A stretch of 64,000 bases of DNA from Streptomyces pseudovenezuelae. GTDB taxonomy: Bacteria > Actinomycetota > Actinomycetes > Streptomycetales > Streptomycetaceae. Where the stretch lies: NCBI RefSeq assembly GCF_001513955.1, contig NZ_KQ948149.1:282227-346226 (forward strand). The letters run 5' to 3'. Both the position numbers and the translations under genes were made by a program. Shown here one piece after another: positions 9,131-17,771 of this stretch (positions are counted from its first letter, which is position 1; each line of letters opens with the position of its first letter). Below the pieces are notes generated by a model, which worked only from the letters and a program-made list of their open reading frames with translations, ran no database searches and was not told the origin of the DNA.

Positions 9131-9733
9131 TCAGGCGCCCAACCGCGCGACGATGCCCCGCCGGGCCCTGACATACGGCCCGGGTTCGCCGTGCAGTACC
9201 GACATCGCGTTCGCCGCCTCCATCAACGCGACGACCTCGAAGGCGAGTTGCGCCGGATCGGTGTCCGCGCCCAGCTCGCCCGCGACCCGCGCCTGCTCGG
9301 CGCACCGCTCCAACTCCGCGAGCCAGGCGCGCTGGGCCGCCACGAGAGCGTCATGAACCGCTCCCTCGCGGGCGTCGAACTCGGCCATGACGCCGTAGAA
9401 GAAACAGCCCCCCGGGAAGACCCGCCGCTCCGAGTACCGGAGCCAGCCCTCGCACAGGTCCCGCAGCCGGGCCAGCCCCTCGGCGCCAGCAGAGGCCGGC
9501 TCCAGCACCTCGGCGACGAAGATCCGCGAGGCCTCCCGCACGGTCGCCAGCTGCAACTCCAGTTTGGACCCGAACAGCGCGAACACCCCGCTCTTGCTCA
9601 GCTCCAGTTCCCCGGCCAGCCGCCCCACCGACAACGCCTCCAGCCCCTCGACCGAGGCGATGTCGACGGCCCGCCGCAGCACGGTCCGCCGGGTGCGGTT
9701 GCCCCGCTCGACGCGCCCGTCGACCCTGGTCAC
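9131..9733 (-). CDS. TetR/AcrR family transcriptional regulator
   Basis: This 200-residue regulator has an N-terminal helix-turn-helix: RTVLRRAVDIASVEGLEALS, then GRLAGELELSKSGVFALFGSKLELQLATV, with the usual F-x-S-K after the recognition helix. The C-terminal ligand domain carries GCFFYGVMAEFDAREGAVHDAL, as in TetR members linked to DinB or reductase genes. The GTG start at 9733 overlaps the stop of the PTH2 gene (GTGA), so translation is coupled. The next gene on the strand is the TIGR03086 protein. The ligand is unknown. Confidence 0.9.
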   Translation of the reverse strand: MTRVDGRVERGNRTRRTVLRRAVDIASVEGLEALSVGRLAGELELSKSGVFALFGSKLELQLATVREASRIFVAEVLEPASAGAEGLARLRDLCEGWLRYSERRVFPGGCFFYGVMAEFDAREGAVHDALVAAQRAWLAELERCAEQARVAGELGADTDPAQLAFEVVALMEAANAMSVLHGEPGPYVRARRGIVARLGA

Positions 9734-10455
9734 CGCAGTGCCGGATGGTCCGCGACGACCGTGCAGGAGCCGGGCGCGATCTCGGTGAAACCGGCGTCCC
9801 GGACCAGCGGCAGCCCACTGGCGGTGAGTTCGGCCCAGCGCCCGGGGGGCGCGGTCCGTACGGCGAGCGGGTAACCGGCGTCCCGCCAGGCGGCCCGCTC
9901 CTCGGCCGACAGTTCCCACCACGCCAGTTGGGCGCCGTGACCGGCCTGGGCCATCGCCTTGCCGGCCGACATGTCGAGGTCCGGGCTGAGCCACAGGACG
10001 GGAGCGCTCGCATCCGCCGCGGCGGGCGGTTCGGGGTCGTCGAGGTCGGTACCGGAGACCTGCAGCTTGGCCAGCTCCTTGGGCCACCCGTCGAGCGGCA
10101 CCGGCGGGAACACCCGCACCTCGGCCGCCTTCCCCGTGACGGTGATCCCGGGCAGGGCCTCGGCACGCCGCCACTCGGCCCCCCGGGCCCGCCGTACGAC
10201 CTTGCGGATCCGGGCGTCCTGCCAGTCCCGCACGACCTCGGCCCACTCCCCGTCCCCCACCGAACGCTCGTCGCTGAGCAGGACGAGCACGGCCCGGGCG
10301 GCGGTCTCCAGGGCGTCGGTACGGGCGGGCGGAGCGGCCTTCTCCATCCGGACGACCAGGGGCAGCACGAACTGGGGCGCCTGGTCGCGTGCGGTCGGCT
10401 CGGAACGGAAGGGGCTGTCGGTCGAGGGCGTCACGTCGTGGCTCACCCGGACCAC
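9730..10455 (-). CDS. PTH2-type peptidyl-tRNA hydrolase family protein
   Basis: This is a protein of about 240 residues. Its C-terminal half has the PTH2 core: LWLSPDLDMSAGKAMAQAGHGAQLAWWEL, with the Lys and the AQxxHA-like patch of the active site, and later VRDAGFTEIAPGSCTVVA, the end of the family domain. The N-terminal ~100 residues are specific to the actinobacterial version. A start at GTG 10446 (SHDVTPSTD) is equally possible; the upstream ATG at 10455 adds three residues. It is coupled to the TetR gene by a GTGA overlap. Whether it really hydrolyses peptidyl-tRNA is not shown by sequence alone. Confidence 0.82.
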   Translation of the reverse strand: MVRVSHDVTPSTDSPFRSEPTARDQAPQFVLPLVVRMEKAAPPARTDALETAARAVLVLLSDERSVGDGEWAEVVRDWQDARIRKVVRRARGAEWRRAEALPGITVTGKAAEVRVFPPVPLDGWPKELAKLQVSGTDLDDPEPPAAADASAPVLWLSPDLDMSAGKAMAQAGHGAQLAWWELSAEERAAWRDAGYPLAVRTAPPGRWAELTASGLPLVRDAGFTEIAPGSCTVVADHPALR

Positions 10456-10462
10456 CCTAAGG

Positions 10463-10642
10463 TCACCCGGAGCAGGCCGTCCGCTGAGCCTCCTGCCACT
10501 CGCACACCGGGCACAGCGTGATCCCCTTGTACGACTCCGGGTACTCGGTCGGCTTCCGGCACAGCACGCACTCCGCGTAAGGCGGCCCGTCGGCGACCGG
10601 AGGCTTCGGTCCGTCGCCGGTCGTGCAGTGGTCCTCGCTCAT
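10463..10642 (-). CDS. 59-residue Cys-rich (zinc-ribbon-like) protein
   Basis: This short gene encodes 59 residues: MSEDHCTTGDGPKPP at the start, AECVLCRKPTEYPESYKG in the middle and LCPVCEWQEAQRTACSG at the end. The two CxxC pairs (CVLC at residues 25-28 and CPVC at 44-47), with 15 residues between them, look like a small zinc ribbon. The ATG at 10642 is preceded by a GGAGGC-like site. It lies 9 bp downstream of the deacetylase gene and 7 bp upstream of the PTH2 gene on the same strand, so it is probably cotranscribed with them. Its function is unknown. Confidence 0.8.
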   Translation of the reverse strand: MSEDHCTTGDGPKPPVADGPPYAECVLCRKPTEYPESYKGITLCPVCEWQEAQRTACSG

Positions 10643-10651
10643 GCCTCCAGC

Positions 10652-11473
10652 CTAGGACCCGATCAGTTCGGAGACCCTCACGAACCGGAACCCCCGCGCC
10701 CGCAGTGCGGGCACCACTGTCCGCACCACCCGCTCCGTCGTCGGCGCGGCACTGCGCGTGCAGTGCATGACCACGACCGACCCCGGCCGCACCCCCTCCA
10801 GCACCTGCCGGGACACCGCCTCCGCGTCCGTGGCGAACGCGTCCCCGCTCACCACGTCCCACTGCACGGCGGTCACGCCGGCCGGGGTCAGCGCCCTCAG
10901 CGCCCGCCGGTCGTAGCACCCGCCGGGAAAGCGGAAGTACGGCCGCGCGTCCGGCACCCCCACTCTCCGGAACGCCGCGTACGCCCGCTCCACGTCCGCC
11001 CGCATCCGGTCGCCGGAGACCGTCGGCAGCCCGTAGCAGTCGTCGGTGAAGGCGTAGTGGCTGTAGGAGTGGTTGGCGACCTCGAAGAGCGGGTCCCGCC
11101 CGAGGGAACGGGCCTGGTCCGGATACTCCTCGGCCCACCGCCCGGTCATGAACACGGTGGCCGGCACCTTCAGTTCGCGCAGGGCCGCGATCAGCCCGGG
11201 GTTGTCGAAGTGCTCGCCGGCCGCCGCCCGGGCCCCCTGGTCCGCGGTCATGTCGGCGTCGAAGGTGAGCGCGACCGATCTGCCGTGGGTGCGGGAGCCG
11301 TTCTTGAAGACGGGTGTCAGGCCCCCGGGGCCCGGCGCGAGGGTGGGGGGCGCCGAGGTCGCGGAGGGAGCCGGTCGGGCCACCCGGGGGACAGGGTGGG
11401 GAGCCGCGGCGCAGGCCGTGAGGGCGGCGCCGAGGACACAGGCGGCGGTGACGCGTCGTACAAGAGTGATCAC
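10652..11473 (-). CDS. polysaccharide deacetylase (NodB domain), lipoprotein
   Basis: This is an exported NodB-type deacetylase (carbohydrate esterase 4). The signal sequence LVRRVTAACVLGAALTACA ends in a plausible lipobox (LTAC). NodB motifs are seen in order: TFDADMT (motif 1, with Asp-Ala-Asp in place of the common TFDDG), NHSYSH (metal His pair), RFPGGCYD, VQWDVVSGD and VVVMHC (catalytic His). The start is ambiguous. GTG at 11473 gives a clean signal peptide but has no Shine-Dalgarno; a TATTTT -10-like box ends six bases before it, so the mRNA may be leaderless. GTG at 11512 would add 13 residues. Likely substrates are cell-wall or capsular N-acetylated glycans. Confidence 0.85.
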   Translation of the reverse strand: MITLVRRVTAACVLGAALTACAAAPHPVPRVARPAPSATSAPPTLAPGPGGLTPVFKNGSRTHGRSVALTFDADMTADQGARAAAGEHFDNPGLIAALRELKVPATVFMTGRWAEEYPDQARSLGRDPLFEVANHSYSHYAFTDDCYGLPTVSGDRMRADVERAYAAFRRVGVPDARPYFRFPGGCYDRRALRALTPAGVTAVQWDVVSGDAFATDAEAVSRQVLEGVRPGSVVVMHCTRSAAPTTERVVRTVVPALRARGFRFVRVSELIGS

Positions 11474-11533
11474 CGTATGAAAATATGGCGAACTGTCCTC
11501 TTCGCCGCTCACCCCGGCCGTGACGTCACCCGC

Positions 11534-13051
11534 TCAGATGTCCCGCTGCTCCAGCGGCTTGGTCGCCGGCCCCTGGATCACCTTGCCGTCCGTGGCGAAG
11601 CGGGAGCCGTGGCACGGGCACTCCCAGGCGTCCTCGGCCCCGTTGAAGGAGACCAGGCAGCCCAGGTGGGTGCAGCGGGGGGAGACGGCGTGGAGGTTGC
11701 CCTCGTCGTCGCGGTGGACGGCCAGACGCTCGCCGTTCACGCGGACCACGGCGCCCTCGCCCGGCGGCAGGGACTCCAGCGGGGGTGCGGGACGCAGCCG
11801 GTCGCCGACGAAGTGGCGGGCCACCTGGGCCTGGGTCTTGAGGAAGGCCGGGGCCTCGCGGACCGTCGAGCGCAGGCGCCGCGGGTCGTACAGCTCGCTC
11901 CACGCGCACTGCTCGCCGGTGATCTGGGCCGCGAGCAGACGGCCCGCCATGACGCCGCCGCTCATGCCCCAGCCGCCGAACCCCGTGGCGACGTAGGCGT
12001 GCCGGGACCCCGGGTGCAGCGGGCCGACGAGCGGCACGGTGTCGGTGGGGTCGTTGTCCTGGGTGGCCCAGGCGTGGCTGAGCTCGACGCCCGGGAAGTG
12101 CCGGGCGGCCCAGGCGGAGAGATCGTCGAACCGGGCGCGGGTGTCGCCGGTGCCGGGGGTGAAGTGCTCGCCGGTGACGATGAGCAGCCGCCGGTCGGCG
12201 TCCCAGGGTGCCGTGCGGACCGAGCGGGTGCCCTCGTCCGGCGTGATGTACATGCCGTCCGGGTCCCGCTCCCGCTCGATCGTCCCGGCGACGACCAGTT
12301 CGCGGCGGGGGGAGAGCCGGGCGAACAGGAGGGCCCGGTCGAAGATCGGGTAGTGGGTGGCGACCACGACGTCCCGGGCCGTCACCGTGGCCCGCGTGTC
12401 GGTCGACAGCCGGCACGGCTCGCCCTCGTCGAGTCCGAGGACCGCGGTGTGCTCGTGCACGGCCGCCCCGGAGGCGACCAGGTCCTCGGCCAGGGCCAGC
12501 AGGTACTTGCGGGGATGGAACTGCGCCTGCCCGGTCACCCGTACCGCGCCCGCCACCGGGAAGGGCAGTCCGGTCTCCGTCACGAACGACGCCGGCAGCC
12601 CCGCGTCCCGGGCGGCCGCCGCCTCGGCCCGCAGCTCCTCGACCCGGCTCTCGTCCTGGACGTAGGTGTAGGCGCTGCGCTGCTCCCAGTCGCAGTCGAC
12701 GCCCAGCTCGTCCGCGATCTCCGCGGCCCGTTCGATCGCCTCGCTCTGCGAGCGGGCGTACAGCCGGGCGCCCTCGGGGCCGCGGGTGCGGCGCAGCTTG
12801 TCGTAGATCAGGGTGTGCAGGGCGGTCAGCTTGGCGGTGGTGTGCCCGGTGACGCCGGCGGCCACCTGCCCGGCCTCCAGCACCGCCACCCGCCGCCCCG
12901 CCTGCGTCAGCTCCCACGCGGTGCTCAGTCCGGCGATGCCGGCGCCGATGACGGCCACGTCGACGTCGAGGTCCTCGGTCAGCGGCGGCCGGGGTCCACC
13001 GGGTGCAGTCTCCAGCCAGTACGAGCCCTTGACGTGCCGGTTCTCGGTCAT
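11534..13051 (-). CDS. FAD-dependent oxidoreductase with C-terminal Rieske domain
   Basis: This 505-residue fusion has residues ~28-385 as a DAO-type FAD oxidoreductase ([20 protein letters not shown], then GHTTAKLTALHTLIY, and the C-terminal FAD loop TGFGGWGMSGGVMAGRLLA). Residues ~415-500 form a Rieske [2Fe-2S] domain with CTHLGC and CPCHGS, both Cys-x-His pairs intact. Such proteins are soluble, and their substrate is generally unknown; family relatives include glycine/sarcosine-like oxidases. The ATG at 13051 opens the typical N-terminus (MTENRHVKGSYWLET). The gene is monocistronic between the PhoX gene and the deacetylase gene. Confidence 0.92.
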   Translation of the reverse strand: MTENRHVKGSYWLETAPGGPRPPLTEDLDVDVAVIGAGIAGLSTAWELTQAGRRVAVLEAGQVAAGVTGHTTAKLTALHTLIYDKLRRTRGPEGARLYARSQSEAIERAAEIADELGVDCDWEQRSAYTYVQDESRVEELRAEAAAARDAGLPASFVTETGLPFPVAGAVRVTGQAQFHPRKYLLALAEDLVASGAAVHEHTAVLGLDEGEPCRLSTDTRATVTARDVVVATHYPIFDRALLFARLSPRRELVVAGTIERERDPDGMYITPDEGTRSVRTAPWDADRRLLIVTGEHFTPGTGDTRARFDDLSAWAARHFPGVELSHAWATQDNDPTDTVPLVGPLHPGSRHAYVATGFGGWGMSGGVMAGRLLAAQITGEQCAWSELYDPRRLRSTVREAPAFLKTQAQVARHFVGDRLRPAPPLESLPPGEGAVVRVNGERLAVHRDDEGNLHAVSPRCTHLGCLVSFNGAEDAWECPCHGSRFATDGKVIQGPATKPLEQRDI

Positions 13052-13232
13052 GGGCCCCGAGTACCCCCGGATTCACTGTTCCAGCAGCCGCCCACGGGCC
13101 TCTTCCACGTCGAGGTCCGGCTCCGGACAGCGCGGGTCCAGCTCAGAAGGCGTTCCCCCCTTCCGGCCCGGATCCGGCCCCCTCGATCGTGCTCCGGGGG
13201 GCCGGGGGCGCGTCGGTCGTCGCGGGGGGCGG

Positions 13233-14615
13233 CTACCTGCGCCAGGGTCCCGTCACCGCGAAGGTCGTCCCGGGCGTGTAGCAGTTGACGTACATCGTCT
13301 GCCCGTCGGGGGAGAAGGTGACGCCCGCGAACTCGCCCCATTCCGGCGCCTCGGGCGTGCCGATGTTCTGCCGGCCGCGGGCCATCGCGTAGACCTCGCC
13401 GTGCCGGGTCACACCGAAGACGTGCTGGGCGCCGCTGCCGTCCTCGCACACCATCAGGCCGCCGCTGGGCGCGAGGCAGATGTTGTCGGGGGACTCGCCG
13501 GGCAGCTGGATGTCGGTGTCCGGACCGAAGACGATCACCAGGGTGAGGCGGCGGGCCGAGGGGTCGTAGCGCCAGATCTGCCCGTAGTGGTCGGCGGCCG
13601 AACCGTCGGCGCTGTGCGCGAACGAGGAGACGAAGTAGACGGACTTCCCGCCCCAGTAGCAGCCCTCCAGCTTCTGGGCGTGCGTGATGCCCTTGGGCCC
13701 GAAGTCCTGGAGCCGCACGGGGGTTTCGGTGGCCAGCGGGTCCGGTACGTCGACCCACTCGATGCCCTCGAAGCAGGCACCGGTCTCCTGGATCAGGGAC
13801 AGGTCCGGTACGCCCGGCACCCGCATCGCCTGGAGCCGGCCACCCGCGCGCAGTGAACCGAGGCCGCCCTCGGGCCGGTTGGGCAGGAAGCGGTAGAAGA
13901 GGCCGAAGGGCTTGAGGAAGGCGTCCTCGGTCTCGTAGACGATGCCGCGCTTCGGGTCGATCGCGATGGCCTCGTGCTGGAAGCGGCCCATCGCGGTCAG
14001 CGGTACGGCCCCGGAGCGGTGCGGGTCGACCGGGTCGACCTCGAAGATGAAGCCGTGGTCCTTGGTGTAGCCGTTGGTGCCGGCCCTGTCCTCGGTCTCC
14101 TCGCAGGTCAGCCAGGTGCCCCAAGGCGTGGGCCCGCCCGCGCAGTTGACGGCGGTGCCGGCGATGGCGACCCGCTCCGACAGCACGTTGTTGCGGGAGT
14201 CCAGCGTGAGGGCCGTACAGCCGCCCTTGCCCGCCGGGTCGTAGGTCAGACCCGCGACGGTGGGGACGGCGATGGGGGCGGTGGGCCGGTTCTCGTGGTT
14301 GCGGACCAGGTGGACGCGACCGTGTCTGCCGGGCAGCGCGGTCATGCCGTCGTGGTTGGAGGGGACCTTGCCCTCGCCGGAGCGGAGCTCGTCGCCCTCG
14401 CGGGACAGGACCTGGTAGCGGAAGCCCTTCGGCAGGTCCAGCAGGCCCTTCGGGTCGGGGACGAGGGGGCCGTAGCCGGTGTGGCCGAGGGACTGGGCGG
14501 CGGCGGTGCCGGCGAAGAGTTCGGAGAGGGCGCCGGTGAAGGCGATGCCCACGCCCAGGGCGCCGGAACGGGCCAGGACCTGACGTCGTGTCGCTGGAAG
14601 ACCGGACAAAGACAT
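13233..14615 (-). CDS. PhoX-type alkaline phosphatase (DUF839), Tat-exported
   Basis: This 460-residue protein has a twin-arginine signal (ATRRQVLARSGALGVGIAF). The PhoX/DUF839 beta-propeller follows: DLPKGFRYQVLSREGDEL, NHDGMTALPG, VRNHENRP, NCAGGPTPWGTWLTCEET, RFQHEAIAIDP, YETEDAF, CFEGIEWVD and the end segment PDNICLAPSGGLMVCEDG. These residues supply the Fe/Ca-binding acidic and Cys ligands of the family. It likely releases phosphate from organophosphates outside the cell. A PhoP box was looked for upstream and no convincing GTTCACC-type repeats were found. Confidence 0.9.
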   Translation of the reverse strand: MSLSGLPATRRQVLARSGALGVGIAFTGALSELFAGTAAAQSLGHTGYGPLVPDPKGLLDLPKGFRYQVLSREGDELRSGEGKVPSNHDGMTALPGRHGRVHLVRNHENRPTAPIAVPTVAGLTYDPAGKGGCTALTLDSRNNVLSERVAIAGTAVNCAGGPTPWGTWLTCEETEDRAGTNGYTKDHGFIFEVDPVDPHRSGAVPLTAMGRFQHEAIAIDPKRGIVYETEDAFLKPFGLFYRFLPNRPEGGLGSLRAGGRLQAMRVPGVPDLSLIQETGACFEGIEWVDVPDPLATETPVRLQDFGPKGITHAQKLEGCYWGGKSVYFVSSFAHSADGSAADHYGQIWRYDPSARRLTLVIVFGPDTDIQLPGESPDNICLAPSGGLMVCEDGSGAQHVFGVTRHGEVYAMARGRQNIGTPEAPEWGEFAGVTFSPDGQTMYVNCYTPGTTFAVTGPWRR

Positions 14616-14715
14616 GGCGAAGCAACCTTCCTGCTGGCGGACAGGACTGTGACCTCGCTGTGTCTATCACCTGGGTCGGCCCGCGGGAACCACGCGCGGA
14701 GCGTGTCCCCGCCCG

Positions 14716-15492
14716 TCAGCTCCCGGTCGGATGCTCCTGCGCCCGCTCCAGGAAGCGCAGCAGCTCCACCGGGAAGGGCAGGACGAGCGTCGAGTTCTTC
14801 TCGGCGGCCACGGCCACGACCGTCTGGAGCAGCCTGAGCTGGAGCGCGGCGGGCTGCTCGGACATCTGCTCGGCGGCCTCGGCGAGCTTCTTCGAGGCCT
14901 GGAGTTCGGCGTCGGCGTTGATGATCCTGGCCCGGCGCTCACGGTCGGCCTCGGCCTGCCGGGCCATCGACCGCTTCATCGCGTCCGGCAGCGACACGTC
15001 CTTGATCTCGACGCGGTCCACCTGCACGCCCCAGCCGACGGCCGGGCTGTCGATCATCAGCTCCAGGCCCTCGTTGAGTTTCTCGCGGTTGGACAGCAGG
15101 TCGTCCAGCTCGCTCTTGCCGATGATCGAGCGCAGCGAGGTCTGGGCCATCTGGGAGACGGCGAACTTGTAGTCCTCGACCTTGACCAGGGCGCTCGCCG
15201 CGTCGACGACCCGGAAGTAGACGACGGCGTCCACGCGCACGGTCACGTTGTCCCGGGTGATGCCCTCCTGGGCGGGCACCGGCATGGTGACGATCTGCAT
15301 GTTCACCTTGTGCAGCCGGTCCACGAACGGCACGATCGCCGTGAACCCCGGATCGCGCACCTCGCCCGCGAGGCGTCCGAGGCGGAAGACGACCCCGCGT
15401 TCGTACTGCTTGACGACCCGGGCCGCCGCCGCGATGTAGACGACGCCCGCGGTACCGACCGCCACGGCCGCCGTCACCAGTTCCTGGAGCAT
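14716..15492 (-). CDS. slipin (SPFH/stomatin family) membrane protein
   Basis: This 258-residue protein has an N-terminal hydrophobic hairpin (LVTAAVAVGTAGVVYIAAAARVV) and the SPFH/Band-7 domain (QYERGVVFRLGRLAGEVRDPGFTAIVPFVDRLHKVN, then VTVRVDAVVYFRVVDA). A helical C-terminal region with the slipin signature AMKRSMARQAEADRERRARIINADAE follows. Slipins form oligomeric membrane-domain scaffolds. ATG at 15492 is preceded by GAGGAGG 7 nt upstream; the frame opens to 15564, but that part lacks a ribosome site. It lies downstream of the SulP gene, behind a strong terminator, and is probably expressed on its own. Confidence 0.92.
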   Translation of the reverse strand: MLQELVTAAVAVGTAGVVYIAAAARVVKQYERGVVFRLGRLAGEVRDPGFTAIVPFVDRLHKVNMQIVTMPVPAQEGITRDNVTVRVDAVVYFRVVDAASALVKVEDYKFAVSQMAQTSLRSIIGKSELDDLLSNREKLNEGLELMIDSPAVGWGVQVDRVEIKDVSLPDAMKRSMARQAEADRERRARIINADAELQASKKLAEAAEQMSEQPAALQLRLLQTVVAVAAEKNSTLVLPFPVELLRFLERAQEHPTGS

Positions 15493-15547
15493 TCCGGCCT
15501 CCTCGTCCAGAGGTCCGTATGTCTGCTCCTGCCACGATATGCCCGGT

Positions 15548-15583
15548 GCCCGGTCCGGGGCCACGACGGGCCCCGGACCGGGC
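15548..15583. terminator. strong hairpin between SulP and slipin genes
   Basis: A perfect 15-bp inverted repeat (arms 15548-15562 and 15569-15583, with a 6-nt loop) lies 10 bp after the SulP stop codon. It should terminate the carbonic anhydrase-SulP transcript. Confidence 0.8.
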
Positions 15584-15592
15584 GGGAGGGCA

Positions 15593-17083
15593 CTACGGGG
15601 TGGTGGCCTTCGCCAGCTCCGGTTCCGTGACCCGCACGGGTTCCGTGCCGACCGCGCTGTGCCGCTCGGCCCAGTTCTCCAGGGCCGTACGGCAGGCGTG
15701 GTCCAGGTGGTGCAGACCGGAGAGGTCCAGCTCCACGGGCCGGTCCTGGGGCAAAGACTCCAGGCTGTCGAGGATCTTGGGCAGCCTGAGGAAGGTCGCG
15801 TTGCCCGACAGGTGCGCCTGGATCGGGCCCGCGCCCTTGTCGACGATCTCCAGCCTGAGGTGCGAGGCCTCCCAGGCGGTCTTGACGACCGACAGGGCCA
15901 GACCGATCAGCACGCCCTCGAACATGTTCACCGCGACGATCGAGACGGCCGTGGCGACCAGGATCAGCGCCTCGCCGCGGTGGCCGCGCCACAGCGACAC
16001 GATCTCCCGGAAGGGGATCAGCTTGAAGCCCGCGTGGACCAGGATGCCGGCGAGCGCGGGCAGCGGGATCAGCGCCAGCGTGGAGGGCAGCAGGGCCGCG
16101 AACAGCAGCAGCCACACGCCGTGCAGGACCCGGGACGCCTTGGTCTTCGCGCCTGCCTGGACATTGGCGGAGCTGCGCACGATGACCGCGGTCATGGGCA
16201 GCGCGCCGAGCGCGCCGCACACCGTGTTGCCCACGCCCTGGGCCATGAGCTCCTTGTCGTACTCGGTGCGCGGACCGTCGTGCAGCCGGTCCACCGCGGC
16301 GGCGCTGAACAGGCTCTCGGCGGAGGCGATCAGGGTGAAGGCGATGATCGTGCCGAAGATGGCGGGGCTGGCCAGTTCTCCGAAGGCGTCCATGCCGGGC
16401 GGCTGGACGGAGGCCAGCAGGCCGTTCACCTCGACGGTGGCGATGGACAGGCCGAAGGCCTGGGTGACCAGGGTGGCCAGCAGGACCGCGGCGAGCGCGC
16501 CGGGCACGGTCTGTGCCTTCTTCGGCAGCTTCTTCCACAGCACGAGCACCGCGATCGTGCCCGCGCCGACGGCGAGCGAGGCGAGGGCCGTGGTGCTGCC
16601 GAGCGCGTCGACGGCGGCGCCGGGCAGGCCCAGGATCTTGTCGAGCCCGGAGGAGGGGGCCTTCAGGCCGGCCGCCGAGTACAGCTGGCCCGCGATGATC
16701 ACGAGGCCGATACCGGCCAGCATGCCCTCGACGACCGAGACGGATATCGCCCGGAACCAGCGGCCCAGCTTCAGGGCGCCCATGGCGAGCTGGATCAGTC
16801 CGGCGGCCAGCACGATCACTCCGAGCGCGGGCAGCCCGAACTCGTTCACCGCCTCGAAGACGAGGACGGTCAGGCCGGCCGCGGGCCCGGAGACCTGGAG
16901 GCTGCTGCCTCGCATCAGACCGGTGACGATGCCGCCGACTATGCCGGTGATCAGACCGAGCTCCGCCGGGACACCGGAGGCGACGGCCACGCCCACGCAG
17001 AGCGGGAGCGCGACCAGGAAGACGACCAGGGAGGCGGCGAAGTCCTGCCGCAGGTGAGGGTATTTGGTCATCATGCCGATCAC
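15593..17083 (-). CDS. SulP family inorganic anion (bicarbonate/sulfate) transporter
   Basis: This 496-residue transporter has about 12-14 membrane helices (residues 10-400), the SulP signatures LVVFLVALPLCVGVAVASG, GSSLQVSGPAAGLTVLV and the C-terminal segment beginning AVDRLHDGPRTEYDKELMAQG. A C-terminal STAS domain (VELDLSGLHHLDHACRTALE) follows. The GTG start at 17083 overlaps the carbonic anhydrase stop (GTGA); ATG codons at 17074 and 17071 are alternatives. Pairing with a carbonic anhydrase argues for bicarbonate rather than sulfate as substrate (inference). A terminator follows. Confidence 0.92.
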   Translation of the reverse strand: MIGMMTKYPHLRQDFAASLVVFLVALPLCVGVAVASGVPAELGLITGIVGGIVTGLMRGSSLQVSGPAAGLTVLVFEAVNEFGLPALGVIVLAAGLIQLAMGALKLGRWFRAISVSVVEGMLAGIGLVIIAGQLYSAAGLKAPSSGLDKILGLPGAAVDALGSTTALASLAVGAGTIAVLVLWKKLPKKAQTVPGALAAVLLATLVTQAFGLSIATVEVNGLLASVQPPGMDAFGELASPAIFGTIIAFTLIASAESLFSAAAVDRLHDGPRTEYDKELMAQGVGNTVCGALGALPMTAVIVRSSANVQAGAKTKASRVLHGVWLLLFAALLPSTLALIPLPALAGILVHAGFKLIPFREIVSLWRGHRGEALILVATAVSIVAVNMFEGVLIGLALSVVKTAWEASHLRLEIVDKGAGPIQAHLSGNATFLRLPKILDSLESLPQDRPVELDLSGLHHLDHACRTALENWAERHSAVGTEPVRVTEPELAKATTP

Positions 17084-17658
17084 AGACCCTCGAACGCGTC
17101 GGTCTCGGCGCGGTGGACGCGCACCGCGCCCGTGTGCACCTCGTAGTACCAGGCGTGCAGGGTCAGTTGGTCCTCCGCGAGCTTCTTGTCGATGAACGGG
17201 TACGACCGCAGGCGCAGCACCTGGGCCAGGACGTGGCTCTGCACGCCCTCGGCCACCTCCGGGTCCTCGACGGTGCCGGCCGGGCGCGGGGTGGCGTGGT
17301 TGAGCCAGTCGCGCACCGCCGGGACGGCGTCCAGGTCGTCGCCGCGGACCAGGGCGCCGACGGCGCCGCAGTGCGAGTGCCCGCAGACCACGATGTCGCG
17401 GACGCCCAGCACCTCCACGGCGTACTCGATGGTGGCCGCCTCGCTGGTGGGGTGCTGCGAGGCGTAGGGGGGAACGATGTTGCCCGCGGTGCGCAGCTCG
17501 AAGAGCTCGCCCGGACGGGCGCCCGTGATCAGGGCCGGGACGACCCTGGAGTCCGAGCAGGTGATGAACAGAACCTGGGGGGACTGGCCTTCGGCCAGCT
17601 TGGCGAACTCCTCAGGGCGCTGTCCGAACGTACGGGCGTTGTCGATGAGGGGCTGCAT
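17080..17658 (-). CDS. beta-class carbonic anhydrase
   Basis: This 192-residue zinc enzyme hydrates CO2 to bicarbonate. Zinc-site residues are visible: Cys34-x-Asp36-x-Arg38 (ITCSDSRVV) and His94/Cys97 (VVCGHSHCGAVG). The C-terminal helix region (YPFIDKKLAEDQLTLHAWYYEV) is typical. The start at ATG 17658 is preceded by AGGAGGAG 8 nt upstream; the frame extends to 17733 but without a ribosome site. It is cotranscribed and translationally coupled with the SulP transporter, so the two probably work as a bicarbonate uptake and equilibration pair at the membrane. Confidence 0.95.
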   Translation of the reverse strand: MQPLIDNARTFGQRPEEFAKLAEGQSPQVLFITCSDSRVVPALITGARPGELFELRTAGNIVPPYASQHPTSEAATIEYAVEVLGVRDIVVCGHSHCGAVGALVRGDDLDAVPAVRDWLNHATPRPAGTVEDPEVAEGVQSHVLAQVLRLRSYPFIDKKLAEDQLTLHAWYYEVHTGAVRVHRAETDAFEGL

Positions 17659-17771
17659 GTGGTGACTCCTCCTGGCGCGCCGTGGGGGCGCGTCGGGCTT
17701 ACCAGGCGCGCCGAAGGGCGCGTCGGTTGACATGACAGGTGGGGGAACAGAGGTGGGGGACTGCTCTGCTG

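Noticed and set aside
14616-14715. PHO box upstream of phoX
   Set aside because: No pair of GTTCACC-type direct repeats was found. A weak GGTTCCC on the minus strand alone is not enough.
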